Origin: Costus lasius
Taxonomy: Eukaryota > Streptophyta > Magnoliopsida > Zingiberales > Costaceae
Direction: 5' to 3'
DNA: 64,000 bases
Assembly: GCA_027563935.2 (NCBI GenBank)
Contig: CM050446.2
Location: forward strand, 128,294,499-128,358,498
Part shown: positions 40,601-53,547 of the stretch, piece after piece
Position numbering within the stretch: position 1 is the first letter of the stretch
How the letters are laid out: every line of letters begins with the position of its first letter
Notes under the pieces: model-generated
Told to the model about the DNA's origin: nothing
Seen by the model: only the letters and a program-made list of their open reading frames with translations
Databases searched by the model: none
Made by a program: the position numbers and the translations under genes

Positions 40601-43600
40601 AGAGGTCATGCTACTACAATATTAATTGGTTGAATCTCCTGTTCCCAAACACCTCATTGTGCATTGATATTGGCTGAAGTCAAATCCTAGATTACTGTTA
40701 AGAACAAAATAGGTGACAATGCAACTCACGTGCAAATCCCATAACGTATGTGCATATGATGTATATATGTTTTCTATTTTCTTCCATAAAGGACAGTGAA
40801 TTCCGCAAAACTAGTTCAATGGATAAATTATATAAATTGAGAGGAGAAATTGAGATACATAACATACCACGAATAGTGTTGTGTAAAATCATCCTGACAA
40901 ACCTTTTCCTTTCCGTAAAGATTCCATAGAAATTTTGTTAAACCATTATAATAGTATATAAAGGGTGAGAATTCTGAACTAAATCTGAAGGTTCCCCTAT
41001 TTTCTGCCACTAGAACTCGTGAGTATCTCGTACATTATTTTAGTACATTCTTCCAGCTCACACTTAACCGATGTTTCATAAGATTTGTCGAACCATTTGC
41101 TTGTGTCAATATCAAAGCAAATCAAGGCAACCACAAGGTTCAAGGAAAGGCAAAGCTAGTATTGACATGACTCTCGAAAGTGCTGTAGGATACACCATCA
41201 GTCTGAAAAAAGCAACAGGGTATAAATGGCAAATATCAAATTGTAAATTCATGTGATGAAGGAAACACAATGTTACACATCAATGACAAGTGTGTCAAGA
41301 GCAATTGCAAGAGTGCATGGTGGGCCATGTTGACCACTTGAGTGACAACCAGTGTTATCAATAGCGTATCGCGAAAAATAACGGAAAGCTAAAAATCCGC
41401 AATATGATATAGCGGATTGCGTTGCGGGCAAATAGCGGAAGTCACATAATGCTTAAAATATATATTATACACATAAAAAAATTAAGTATAACGTTTGAAA
41501 TATATGTTATATACCTAATAAATTAAGCTGCATAAAAATAAAATAAATTATATAAAGAAAGATCACATAGTACCAACTCAATTCAAGTCATAATTTTAAT
41601 TTCTAATATTTTAAAATATTATAATGTGGTCTTATCCGTTATAGCGGTGCTATAGCGTTTCATAGCGGATTGCTCAAAAACCGTTATGGAAAAACGTTAT
41701 AGCGCCGCTATTGCGGCTATTTAACAACACTGGTGACAACACTTTGAAATTGTTTGGCATTTGTGAGAAAAAATTGAGGAACTGATGATGCTCATAAGAG
41801 TTATCTATCCAAGCAAAAGGGGGCACTTGTAGACATGTAAAATTGAGGGTTACAAAATATCATTGCTCTCATGAGGCTTGTGATCCAAAAGTGTTAGAGA
41901 ACTTTTTCGGTTTGAAACAATATCTCAAACTTACCTAACTTGCATCAGATGAGTTCAAGGTGTCAATAGCAACTTGATATCTATCAAGAGACTCAAAGCT
42001 ATGGTGGCAACAATGATACAATGAGATACATAAGGGACTTTGCATACAATTTATACATGGGGAGAGTTTAAAGAAAGAGTTGAGAGCTCTATTTTTTTTC
42101 AAGATAATATGAATTGTGGAAGAAAATCTCAAGGTCGAAAAAAGCTAATTAGTCTTAGTCATGGTTCGAGGAACCAGTCTGGCACCAACTGGTTCCTCCA
42201 ATTGGTACCGGTCCGCACCGGCACCGGAGCATGGGTCAGAGCGGCGGTAGCAGGCAGCATCAAACTTCCACCGCCGCCGAAAGCTTCGAACCATCACTGC
42301 CCGGTTCACCAATACCATACCGGACCGGCACTGGACCGAATCACCGAACCGGTTTCTCGAACCATGGTCTCAGTGCCTCTCTAGTGACAAGATCAATAAA
42401 ATATGTAATTGTCAAGATCTAAGGAAACTATTTTTCAGCTTTAAACTAATTCTTATGAATGACTACCAAGCGATTCTAGGTGTATGTCTCATACGGAAAC
42501 AAAAATGGTACCTATATTATGTATTCATAACAGTTATCTCTTTTTTCACGAGAAAATCATAAAAATATGGAAAAAGTTTTCACCCATAGATGTCTCTTAA
42601 GCAGTTAATTGAAGAAGGGATGGAACAATACTTAAAAAAGGGGAAAAATCCTAAACACCTATTGTATGTACATTCCATGAGGTAAGACAAACAATATGGA
42701 ACAACAACACACCAGCACTTTTGTGGGAAATCGGATCACTAGTGAAACGATGGATTTAATGCATGAAATAATAAATGGTGTTGACAGAGGATAATAAATG
42801 GTGTTGATCCCTCTATCAGATGGTTAGCTAGAAGTAATAAGGACTTGGCAAAGCTAAAATGTTAAAACTGAAATCCTTCAATGCCTATGTAATGTCAAAA
42901 CAGAAAAAGCATGAGATGTCCTATGGTATCAATCCATGGGATTGGATGAATCCTTGTGAGGATAACCAAATCTTTTTATTTATGCAGTAGAGTAATGTGA
43001 AGTATGCATAAAAGAGAACTAGGCTGCACAACCAACCCATCTGTCTAGGCTAACTTAAAGAAATTTATTGTACTTTTAAATAATTGGGTCCAAATAAAAA
43101 GAAATATATAAATGTATTGCTAGATAACATAAAGACTTCTGAATCGCTATCAAGTTACTTATAGGGTTTGATGAGGAAACATTTTGCATGGACCTTGTAT
43201 GTAATAAATAATGCTCCTTATCTAGCCTAAGATAGGTGAGATCATTAATTGCATGAAACTTCTACTTACACAAGATTTCATAATTTCTCTCGCCAATACT
43301 ACAAGGTCATGTCGTATTGCTCTAACAAAGTGATCATGAGACAGCTCAAATTATTGATCCATTACCACCTTTATGGAGTCACAACTCGAGGATAGTTGCT
43401 CTATTCAAATCTAGAAACTCGGAGAGCTAAAGTGGATAAAGCACAAGCTAACCAGATGAAACTTTCAAATTCTACTAGCAATATAGAGTCTGTAAAATAT
43501 TTTTCAATCAAAGAAAATTTAAATATGAAGATTGGAAGTCATTAAGAACATCAGCAACTTAAATGGGGAGTATGCAGAGGCAAAATGATTGAAGGGTTCA

Positions 43601-46600
43601 ACTCATGTACATTTCTCTAATGTATGGATATAAAGGTTATTTATGATTTCTTGGTTCCTTTTATAAAGAATGAAACATTTTAGGGGATTATTTCAATGGC
43701 CTATGTAGGAGTCCAATGGTAGATTCTATACCCTATGTGGGAGAAATTAGGGTGCACAATAGGTCATTGGTAGGTGCTACGTAAAATCATCCTATTGAAC
43801 CTTTTTTGTCTTAGATGTCATAAACATTTTTACTCATTTGAAATTAGGAGTGAAGGTTGTGTTTAATCAAGTCTTGAAACTGTCCAAGACTAGAAATGAA
43901 AGGTTCCTACTTTCTACCTTCAGGGATTTTTGACTATCAAATGTAAATTGATATTTACTGTAGCCAATACAACATTCCATGTCATTCGAACATAGTACTT
44001 ACAATGCCAATATTTTGGTTACAACATGGAGTGATTGAATAGCCTTCAAGGAGAGTGAAGTAATATAACAAAGGAAAAAGTACGAAGTCTATGGCACTAC
44101 ACCTATTAACATTATTCAATGTGTAGTTATAGGCAATGTTTAAGGTGTAGGTTCGTTTGTGAACCAATCCAAGATATGATTGTGTTAATACATAGATGTT
44201 TCAATCAAGGTTCTAAAACCTAGACCATACTAGGCGGTTCAGCCGGTTTGTAATGGTTTGGGCAGGGACTTGTACACAAAAACTTTTGTTTGAAACAAAG
44301 AAGCAAAGTGGAGCATACGAAGGAGGAGGGAGGAAAAAAAGAAGACGAAGGAAGGAGGCGGAGCTGAAGAAGAAGAAGGGAGAAGGAGGAATGAGGAAGG
44401 AGGCAAGAAAGCTCGTGGGAGGAAGGAGGGCAAGCTTCCACCAAGACTGTTGCTGCCTTCACCTCCTCCTCCTTTCCTTCTTCTCCTCCTCCTTCCTTGG
44501 ACCGAAACACCCGTTCGGACCAGTAATTGAAACCTTGATTACAGTACACCCAATATTGTAACATCAATAAGTCAATAGCAACGGTCCATACGGGTCCATG
44601 ATCAAACTAATACATCAATACAAACTGGGATTCAAAACTCTAGATATAGAAAATTATACCACATCTCATGTTAAAGTGGGAGGATGATATATGATGTATG
44701 CTATGATGTTCACACCCAAAGCACAATTTCACAATTGCAAAAGTGATGAGATGTGTGACTGTGACCAATTGCAAGAATACAAAATAACTCATAACTAGCA
44801 AAATCCACATGAATATGAATTTGCAAACCATCTTCGATTTAACATGAAATACGACATTGGAAAACTAAACTTGGTGAAATTGCTATATAATCTTGGTTTC
44901 TTTTCTTGACTCTTTTATTGGAGTAAAATTTCACTATATATCAATGCACTAAAACGAATTTTTCTCATAATATAAAGCAAAACAAATTGAGATGATATCA
45001 TAAATCATGGCCGTATGCCTTACAAAAAAAAATGAAAAAGAAAACTTAAGTAATGAAAGTAGCTCAGAAGGAGCATTCAAGTATATTTCGGGGCTACAAT
45101 GTGTTACAATGGTTATATCATATTAAATCAATCCCAATCAAATAAGCCAAATCAAGAAATAATTAAAGAATATTTCATCATAGTAGCTTCTTCCTCATAA
45201 TCCAACATCACTAGCAACTCTTGTTGGTTACCTAAACAACAAATAGGAAAACTTTAACTGTTTGTCATTCCCAAATTCAAGCTTTGATCTAAAACCTTTA
45301 GTAACATCCGAACATAAACAACAATACCATCCATATCTTTTGCACTTTCCAATCACAACAAATCAATAATCAAGTCTGGTTCGAACACCAACAACAAAAC
45401 TCTCCTGATGGAGATAAGTTTGATTCATTAAGATCCACTAATCGATTTGAATTTAACTTTCACAACTTTGTATAGGCAAATCAAACATACAAACAAAATA
45501 TCTTGATCAAACTATTGATCATCACTAGCATTAACCAATAAGTCCTAAGGTTGAAGTTGATGTTAGCATCCAATCCAACAATATATGGCCAACCACTTCA
45601 ATATGATGGCATGTCCAGACAAGAAGAGATCTGATGGTTGGATCTCTAGCAATTGCAGCCTCTATTCATACTTATAACTATTATTTTATCAAAGAATAGC
45701 TTAGATGTTCAGGTTCTTTCCTCTCAACCACCTATTGATGAAGCCTAAATTTCCAATCCATCTTTCGAGTAGTATGAATTAGTGTTATCAAAATCTATCC
45801 ATTTATCAAAGATTTAAATCTTAGCAGAACATAAGTTATATTCTTGATTAACTTTATCCCTCATACTGCATATCAATGAATGAAGTTTATTTGATAGATG
45901 TGAATCTCTAGAAGCTTCAAAGTAAAGATTTAACTGCCTATTCTCATAATTCAGGCCTAACCTTACTATTAAAGCCATCAAATGTTGGGTTGGAACCTCC
46001 ATTGGGCAACTTTGATTAGATCCATCTAATGTTTAATTAGAGAGTGGTTTCTACTCTAATTTAATGCTATAAATTTCTATCATCATCATCAATGTATTTC
46101 ATAGGCATCTTGAAGGTTTTGTTTCCTCCCTTCACTATGCATCTACATCTTATTTTGGAATTGGTTATCCAACTCACTATCGCCCTTTGGATTGGTCCTC
46201 TTAGAGGTGACCTTTCTTGTCATATTGTCCACCATATATGCGATTATATTCTCAGTCTTGCATACATTCATAGTTAGTGTTATTTGCTCAGTTCAGTAGT
46301 ATATTGCGCGAGTAGATAAACATGCTTAACTATCATAAAATCATAAATTTTTCACGTCAACACAACCTGGTAGTAGCACCCTTCTAGACTCTCATATTCA
46401 TGTTGTATAACATATGTGCTTCCCTTATGTTTATAACTTAGAATTTAGGAAAAGAGAGAGATAAAAAAACATAACTATTGTCATAGAAGCATATGTTTAT
46501 CAATGAGATCTTTAGAAATAATCATTGACCACTTTCCATTCTTAATAGATGAATTTTCTTCCATTATTATTTTTTATTTGAGTAGGTCTTCTATCAGTTC

Positions 46601-47564
46601 TTGATTGATGATACAATGATTATTTCCTGATTTGGATAATTAGGAAATTTTGATTGAGGCTGGAGTAGTGGTGATAATCATTGTAACAAAAACCAAGTGT
46701 CTGCTAATAAATATGTTTTCTAATGAAAAAAGACGCTGATGTGCTGTCTTTCTGAAATAAATATAACCAAACAAAATAACAGAATATAGAGCAGCAATAA
46801 CTCTTTGTCATTTGATTTGTCTACTACAAACATTAAGTTTTTAGCACCACACTTCATTAATACGTTCTCTTTTCTTAATCTCCTTGCTACAAATAATCAT
46901 ACAAAAAAGTTGCTCGCTAGCATTCTAATGAAATTACTTAGTACTGCAATAATGTGTTACCGTCCTACATTTCCACTCAGAAATACTACCACTGAAAAGT
47001 CTACAAAATGCGCGCTATGAGTAAACAGGAAAGGAAAAAAAAAAAGAAAATTGTGAAGGTAACTAGCTAAGGATTAAATCTGAGACCAATTCAGAAAACT
47101 GGCGCATCGATTTGATAGTGTAAAAAATTACAGTTGTTCCCATATTCTACATTGGATTTATTAATCATCATATAGTAAAGAATCAGACCTGGAGAGAATT
47201 TGGGAATCGAAATCCCTCCTCAGATTAAAAGCCGAACCATAGGTAAGATCCAACCCCATTCGCTTTTTGTCCTCCCAAATTCTACTCGTCTGTTGGAGCG
47301 CATGATAAAGTTAGGATCACGGTTAGGGTTTCGCTTTAATCCACAAAACCCCCAAAATCGAATCAGAAATTCGAATACAGCAAGCCAGAATAATGAAATC
47401 TATCGAGGCAAGCGAAAGGAGCAGAAGACAGCGTTTACAGATTCGCGAAGGGACTGGAAGGGGTGGACTCCGACGATGTCGCCCCTCACGGCGTGCAGTC
47501 CGAAGCGGAGGGCGTCGTGATTCGCTGTCACCTCGTGCTCGATCACCGATTTGCTGGAGGCCAT
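37685..47564 (-). CDS. UMP1: Proteasome maturation factor UMP1/POMP homolog, 140 aa
   Basis: Assembly chaperone of the 20S proteasome: it rides on half-proteasomes, checks beta-subunit maturation and is degraded as the first substrate. Four coding exons (reverse): 47439-47564, 47189-47289, 39866-39963 and 37685-37782; phases fit and give 140 residues, as in Arabidopsis UMP1 (about 141). Landmarks: NHDALRFGLHAVRGDIVGVHP (broken here only for length: NHDALRFGLHAV then RGDIVGVHP), TYGSAF, DSQILSRFQRPPGALPSSML, LDDFAFEDYLN, and the family-signature C terminus DMHHGMEVRLGISKGPVHPS. The region after the first exon (TSRIWEDKKRMGLDL) differs from the Arabidopsis sequence as I recall it. The intron between exons 2 and 3 is 7.2 kb and holds at least three small transposons. 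No catalytic residues are expected in this chaperone. Confidence 0.93.
39043..39155. repeat. GC-rich imperfect minisatellite in UMP1 intron
   Basis: About five loose repeats of a unit resembling TGCCGCCGCGAGCTCGCC, each separated by roughly 20-30 bases, in an otherwise AT-rich intron. It is followed by a CT-rich segment to about 39330. Likely the core of an inserted repeat rather than coding sequence. Confidence 0.5.
41350..41732. mobile_element. hAT-type MITE with perfect 8-bp target duplication
   Basis: 383 bp, starting CAGTGTTATCAATAGCG and ending CGGCTATTTAACAACACTG (inverted ends). It is flanked by identical GTGACAAC on both sides (41342-41349 and 41733-41740). Inside are many ATAGCGG/CCGCTAT motifs near both ends. 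The 8-bp duplication and CAGTG termini are typical of hAT elements; with no transposase it must be non-autonomous. Located in the large UMP1 intron. Confidence 0.95.
42160..42366. mobile_element. GC-rich MITE with CATGGTTCGAG inverted ends
   Basis: 207 bp beginning CATGGTTCGAGGAACC and ending GGTTTCTCGAACCATG, an inverted repeat with one mismatch. It is flanked by GTCTTAGT and GTCTCAGT, an 8-bp target duplication with one change. The interior is rich in ACCGG motifs. Size and duplication suggest a hAT-like non-autonomous element. Confidence 0.85.
44203..44540. mobile_element. Inverted-repeat element with GA-rich and CT-rich arms
   Basis: Bounded by AATCAAGGTT at the left and AACCTTGATT at the right. 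Inside, a purine-rich arm (GAAGGAGGAGGGAGG and similar, about 44315-44425) faces a pyrimidine-rich arm (about 44459-44497), so transcripts could fold back. No clear target duplication was found. Lies in the large UMP1 intron. Confidence 0.55.
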
Positions 47565-48427
47565 CTTTCTCTTCGCCTGATCTCGTTCTACAGATCCGCT
47601 CCCGTTGGCTCGGTTTCGCTTGAGAGTTAGAAGGCGGCTCCCTGCTTGTGTATTTGTTTTCTTTTGCCTTGATGAGCAAGAAAAATGGTGGCGTTCCCCA
47701 AATTATCACCGCCGTAGGATTAGCAACCAGCGTATCAATAGAAGTTTTTTCCGGGAAAAAATATGGTGGTATCGGAGTTCGGAGTTCGGACTTGTCAATA
47801 ATATTATGAAAATGCCATTAATATCATATAAATATTGTATTTTAATAAAGAAAATAAGAGATATTATTTCTCATTTAATTTAATATAGAAATATTATATT
47901 TTTTAATCATGGAAAATTAGTGAAAATTAGCATAAAATTTATGTAAGTAATCATGCAAATGATAATAATGGATGGCTAAAAAAATCAGTGGCGTAGACTT
48001 TGGCAAAAATTGACCCCATTTATCAATTTAATAGATATAAGTTAGACGAGTTTAAGTAAATATTATCGTATTTATATCATAAATAATAAATGAGTTAGGT
48101 TTAAATTGGGCTTAAATAGGTTGTTAGTCATAATTAATAAATGGGTTAGGTTTAAATCAGGCTTAAATAGATCGTTAGTCGTTATGCGAAAATACACAGA
48201 AAAACTATGCTGTAAATACTTTATATTATTGACAACATAAAATTCATCCCTCTTTCTTGATCGCAATCTATTTTACTTCACATTTTTTAGCTTCGAATAC
48301 ATTCATTAATCATTACCAGTGCTCTGCTGCTGCAGCTGCACCAGTTTAATCAATATCTACACACAAATTCCAAACCATAAAGACGCATGCAAACCACACA
48401 AATTAAACCAAAAATTTCTGCATGTTT
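47565..48427. other. Spacer between UMP1 promoter and the next gene
   Basis: The UMP1 promoter should be at 47565-47800. The rest is AT-rich and includes a 51-bp tandem repeat; no gene seen. Confidence 0.45.
48079..48180. repeat. Two tandem 51-bp units
   Basis: Units 48079-48129 and 48130-48180 share ATAAATGRGTTAGGTTTAAAT, GGCTTAAATAG and GTTAGTC with a few changes. Confidence 0.85.
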
Positions 48428-48955
48428 TTATGAATTAAGCAATTGGAATTGTATAGAACTACTTTCCCAATTCTTCAATTCATCTTCTTCATCGTCTGGA
48501 CGGAGATCGATCACTTGTTCCTCATCTTTCTTTTCTTGTTCACCTTCCTCATCGTCATGAAAGGCGAAAGAAAGGGCCGGAGTTTTAAGCGGCGTCCTCG
48601 GCGTCGACATCTGCCTGCCGGAGCTGTCGTAGTGTATCGCGCCGGAGAAATCCACCGGCTGGCACTTCTCCCCCATCAGTATCGTCCGCTGCCACACGCC
48701 GCTGTCGTCTTCCTCTTCCTCCGACCTCATCACCTTCCCCTTCCTGTTGCCGAGGAAGGGGATTATGCTCGCGCGGCGGGTGAGGAAAGCCGCGCCGCCA
48801 CCGCCACCGCCACCGCCGCCGCATATCCTCTTTTGGCCAGCTGTCAGTTTGGATAGGCTGGGGTGTGACCGGAGTTTCCTAGTCACTTGAGAGGCGTGCC
48901 TCTTGCACACCTGCATGAAAGAAGACATAGTGTGGAAGAGATCGCTGATGGCCAT
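48428..48955 (-). CDS. Single-exon plant-specific protein of unknown function, 175 aa
   Basis: An intact 175-codon frame on the reverse strand starting MAISDLFHTMSSFMQ. It carries a motif I recognise from an unnamed family of small plant proteins: WQRTILMGEKCQPVDFSG followed by I.YDS.G (residues about 87-114). The N-terminal part is basic and Ser-rich. After KRIC comes a run of nine Gly encoded by a GGC/GGT-rich tract, and the C-terminal third is acidic (DDEEGEQEKKDEE). A TATATAT box about 70-80 bases upstream (49024-49032) fits a short leader. No catalytic motif or membrane segment is visible. Function unknown; probably expressed. Confidence 0.85.
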   Translation of the reverse strand: MAISDLFHTMSSFMQVCKRHASQVTRKLRSHPSLSKLTAGQKRICGGGGGGGGGAAFLTRRASIIPFLGNRKGKVMRSEEEEDDSGVWQRTILMGEKCQPVDFSGAIHYDSSGRQMSTPRTPLKTPALSFAFHDDEEGEQEKKDEEQVIDLRPDDEEDELKNWESSSIQFQLLNS

Positions 48956-49021
48956 TGCTGCGGATCTAGTGCAGTGATATTGGTGGAATCAAATCTGCAA
49001 TTGGATGAGGAGAGCAAGGAC

Positions 49022-49034
49022 ACTGCATATATAG
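49022..49034 (-). promoter_or_regulatory. TATA box of the 175-aa gene
   Basis: CTATATATGC on the reverse strand, about 70-80 bases upstream of the start codon at 48953-48955. Confidence 0.6.
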
Positions 49035-49075
49035 CAGTAGCAGAAACAAATGTTTCGTTTGTGAGAGCTTACTAG

Positions 49076-50570
49076 ATTCCTGAAGAAGGGATTAAAAAAA
49101 AATTACAGATGATTTCATTGTAGTGGCGTGGAATTGAACAAGTCTTCGTCAAGATTTTATTTCTGGCAGGGAATTAACGCTTCAAAGCTTCAAATAAACG
49201 GTGAAGAAAATTCTCCGTTGACTTCAATTGTATGTCCAACTGTTCAAGTAGTGAGTGGATAGTCGGTCCCACCACTTGTTGACTTCAATCATATAGGTTA
49301 GATTTTTTTTTTGTCTATAGAACAATTGAGAATATCAACTAATTATCACTAAACGATGAGAATGATAATAACTTGGTATCCCGAAAATAAGTACGAGTAG
49401 GATATCAAACTTAAGGTATGTAGTTCTTGGAAACTAGTGAGCGATTAAGATTGTTGATGAATCAATCAAACTTGGGAACCAGTGATCGCTCTAAGTTCGA
49501 CCATACATATTCAATCAAATTTGGACCTTATGTAATCGATGAATATCTTCAATGAATTGATCCATCTAGTGATTAATTAGTTGATTCCAATTCTTGATCA
49601 ACGCGATTTGACCAATTTAGCCCGATTTAATACGGGCGTTTGATCTTGAATTGAAATTATTAATATTATTTTCCAAAACATTGAATACTAACAATTAGTA
49701 TTTGTTCAAGAACTTGTGGCCATTTTTATACATCTAGTTAATATACAATTTTGTTGTTACTTCAATCACGAAGAACGAGAAACCAAAGTCAAGATTAGTT
49801 TTGGCTGGGGAGGTTCTAATTTATAATTAACATTAAAAGTCATAGAAAATTAGGTCGATGGTTAGAACGTTGACCAAAACTGATGGATGAGAAGGAAGCG
49901 ATGATGAATGTTGACATCAAGTCAACCCCAGTGGACGAGAGTTGTCAAAGCTACAATTCAGTGACAGTGGCAGTGGCGCACCAGAAAAGGACATCATGAC
50001 CTAGTCATGATGTTGGAATTGACCTTTGAATTCCTACTTTTTTTATGTTCTATTATTAATCATGTTTCTCGCATAGTAAGAAAGTTGATAATTGAGTGTA
50101 CACGACAAAGTGCTAACTTGTGTGAAGGGGCAAAATAAAAAGGAAGTTTGATCCGTTCAATGAGTTGACTAGACAAGTCTTAAGTAGAAGCAACCATACA
50201 ATATACATGGTAAATGAAACTAGCTTGACTTAATCAACGAAGAACGACGACCACGAGAATTTGACTTTTGTTACACGGTCCTCAAGTTTGATCCGTTTAA
50301 TGATAGTTGGAGTAATTATCTTTCCACATGAATTATAGTAGAAAGAGAAGATGAGTTTTGGGGAAACAATACGTAATGAACATTGATTTTTCAGGTCTAG
50401 TTTGACTCCAATTCATTTTTTTATTTGGATTACACAAGCAGTGTTCGATTCGGATGAAAGAAAATTGATAGGTGTTTCGGTCGAATTGGTTTCGTTGCCG
50501 AGTAACGAACCGACTGGAAGAAACCGCCTTTCTCCTATCACACAGCCAAAGTTTCATGGCTCGAATTTGG
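49076..50570. other. Intergenic spacer
   Basis: No gene or clear repeat seen. Confidence 0.4.
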
Positions 50571-50816
50571 AGAGATTAAGAGGCAGACTCTGCCGTCCCT
50601 CCCTCTCGCTCTGAAGTAGTTTAGGGTTTTAATGTGAGGAAGCGGCCGATGCGGAATCGGTAATGGTGGAGATTAAGGGGGAGTTTGAACCCCTCGTGTG
50701 CTGTACCCGCGTCCAGCTGCTGTGATCTCCTTGCCTTTGTGGGTAAGTGTTTGTTTTCTTCGCGCTTTGTTCCTTTTCTCGTTCGGCAGTCAATCATCAC
50801 TGGGTCTTGTCCGCAG

Positions 50817-53500
50817 ATGACACCTTCGATTAATCCCCCATCCTCACTAGTGGCAAGCGCAAAGGTACAAGCGATGCCGCCGTGAGTTAAAATTGCAAAA
50901 TTGTATTATGGCGAATCGTGATTACGATATTACTGTAGCTATCATAGACGGCGACGAAGAGAATGAGAAGGGTAAGAAAGAGGATAAGTGATTCACGCCG
51001 CCTCCCTCCAGGGTTTTAAATCGGCACTCGCATTAGAAGGAAACGAGAACAGAAATGAAGATTGGGTGGCACCGTCTCCTTCTAGGATTCGAAATCCGCG
51101 ATCAGAATTTTACAAGAGGATACATTCTCCAGGAGCTGCGGTATGATTCAGTCCAAATTTATTCGCGACTGTCCATATAAAATTTTATACAAAGATATAA
51201 CTCTGTTGTTCTTTGTCAGGTTTAGTTATTTTGTATGTGACCGTATTGAACCGAAGTTTCTTGTTATTATTTTTTTTCACAAAGATTTCAACCTTAGCAT
51301 CTGCCCATGGACGAAGATTCTATTAAAAATATAAGTTACACACGTACAGTATGAGTTTGGCACCTACCCTTTCTCATCTGCTCCCTTTGTGCTACGTATA
51401 AGATGTACTCAGCGTCAGTATTGTAAAGGATATTATATAATCTGATCACAAATTTTTCTTTTTTTTTTTGTTCGATCTAATTGGAAACACATCTCCAATG
51501 TTGATTGAACCAGATTCAGTACGTGGTTTAAAACTGTCGTGAACTGTTGATGAAAGAGCTTTGTCCTAGCTTTTCGTGACTAAATGTAACCATACCACTC
51601 TTTTACCCTTTACTTTGTTCTTACTTCATATATGGACTAATCATGCAGTAGTTTGCAGACGAGACCGGAAAAGTTCTATATGTTTAGGTAACAACACTCG
51701 GGTGATTATTTTTTTTGGACCGTCTACTGAACATCTTGATAGGAAGAATGTTATCTACCTTCTAGCAATTTAGGGTAGGGAATCAAGAATTGTGCATAAT
51801 ATAGAATATTTGTTATCTTCACCCTGCTTATCACTCAAGTTAATGAAATACAAATCGAGTAATTGATACTGGCCGTTTGATTGGAACATATTCCTTTATA
51901 GTAACATCATATTGATTATTTTCAACTAGTATATATGGAAGAACTGTTTCATTTATTAGTATTTATTTCTTACAAGTTTGTCTATGATGTCAATGCTGGA
52001 GGAATTAGTGATTTCTTTCATGGATTGGGTGACTCCACAGATCAACATCAAAACAATGTTTAAAAATTGAACTAAATGCTAAATCAGATTGGTTGGTGGT
52101 TCTCTGGCCAGCCGATTCAAACAGTCCAACTAAGTCAAATAGTTTTATTTTTTTAATACTATAATATTTTTATATATAATAAATAATTGTTGTGTCTTAG
52201 GCACACAAGTCTTGCCACTAACACTGTCACCTCCTTATGTTCCGTTCTATTTGCTTGCATTACTATATGCAATACTTGAATCACATTGTATCTCATAATG
52301 TATACATGTATCAGAGGGAGAAGATGCCTATTGATGCAAACCATGGGGTCCAATATTGACAATGCTCGATCTGTAAATTTTTTGATCAAAATAAAAAAAA
52401 AAGTATGTAGGATAGGGGCTGCATACATGATTTTCAATATTTCTACACATGCATGAACTTTAGCTCATACATGACTAATATCAATTTTACTACACTTCCA
52501 TTGCTGTGGTCATTGCCACTATTAGCCTCAAATTGGTGTTGTTCAATAAATTGCATTAAAGTGGATCGAACATTCTCCTTGTTGGCATATTAAACTCTCA
52601 AAGCTTAATAGATGCCTTCATATCAATGTTTTTGATGGTTTCATCTCCACAGCTTGGTATTGCTTAAAGGCAGTTGACTTTGTTGTGCATTTATCGAACT
52701 CTTCATACTCCTCAGCAACATATTGCCTATTGATTCAAACCGTTTCTAGGTTTTTACAAGTATTGGTGTTGATATCTTGATGCAATTAGAGATGTTAGAT
52801 AGCCATAGGTGAGATATTGTTTACTCTGAGGGGTGCCCCAATCCTTTAGTAACATTGTTGTACTGAGTCAATTGCCAATTATGGTTATTCTCTAGCATTT
52901 TTCATCCATGATGACATGCAAGATTAATTTTTTTGGCTTTTAGGTGTCATAGAATGAGGGTTTATATAGAAAGAAAAAACCCTCTCTTTTAAAAAATAGG
53001 ATCCAAACAACTAGAATGGAATCCAGTTGTTAGCACTTTTTTAAAGCACTAATGTCTAGATTTCTAGCTATTGGAACTAATATCAATTGGTATTAGCTAA
53101 TACCACCTAGTTCTAGCAGATATCACTTGGTACTGCAGTTTCAACACATGGACTCAATTTACATTAGCTTATGTACCACTATGTCATAGAGTCAGTTTGT
53201 TCTGCGTATATAAGGAGACGCAAATCAGTTTTATTATCCTTGTTGCCAAGCACTAGGGTGAGTGAGGTGATTCTTCACCACCTTACAGAGGTTTGAGTAT
53301 TTGACTACAATTAGGCGCCTATTAGGTAAGTGCTTGAACTTTCAAATAGATCCTATAGTAGTGCCCTCGTAACAATAAAGAAAATGTAGTTACTGAGATT
53401 TAAAGAGATTAGGTAGTTGGAAAAAACTAAATTTACCATCCAATTAATATTTTTCTTATTTTACTATGTACTAAATGGGGTATACATGTGCATAGAATAT

Positions 53501-53547
<47 letters not shown>

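Noticed and set aside
44220..44567. Overlapping frames on both strands in the GA/CT-rich element
   Set aside because: Simple-sequence purine/pyrimidine tracts give open frames in every phase; no coding signature.
47323..47709. 128-codon reverse frame over UMP1 exon 1
   Set aside because: Different reading frame from the UMP1 exon; crosses its intron and has no protein-like features.
52940..53345. Possible solo LTR or promoter-like block (TATATAAGG at about 53206)
   Set aside because: No matching second copy, no TG/CA ends with target duplication that I could fix.
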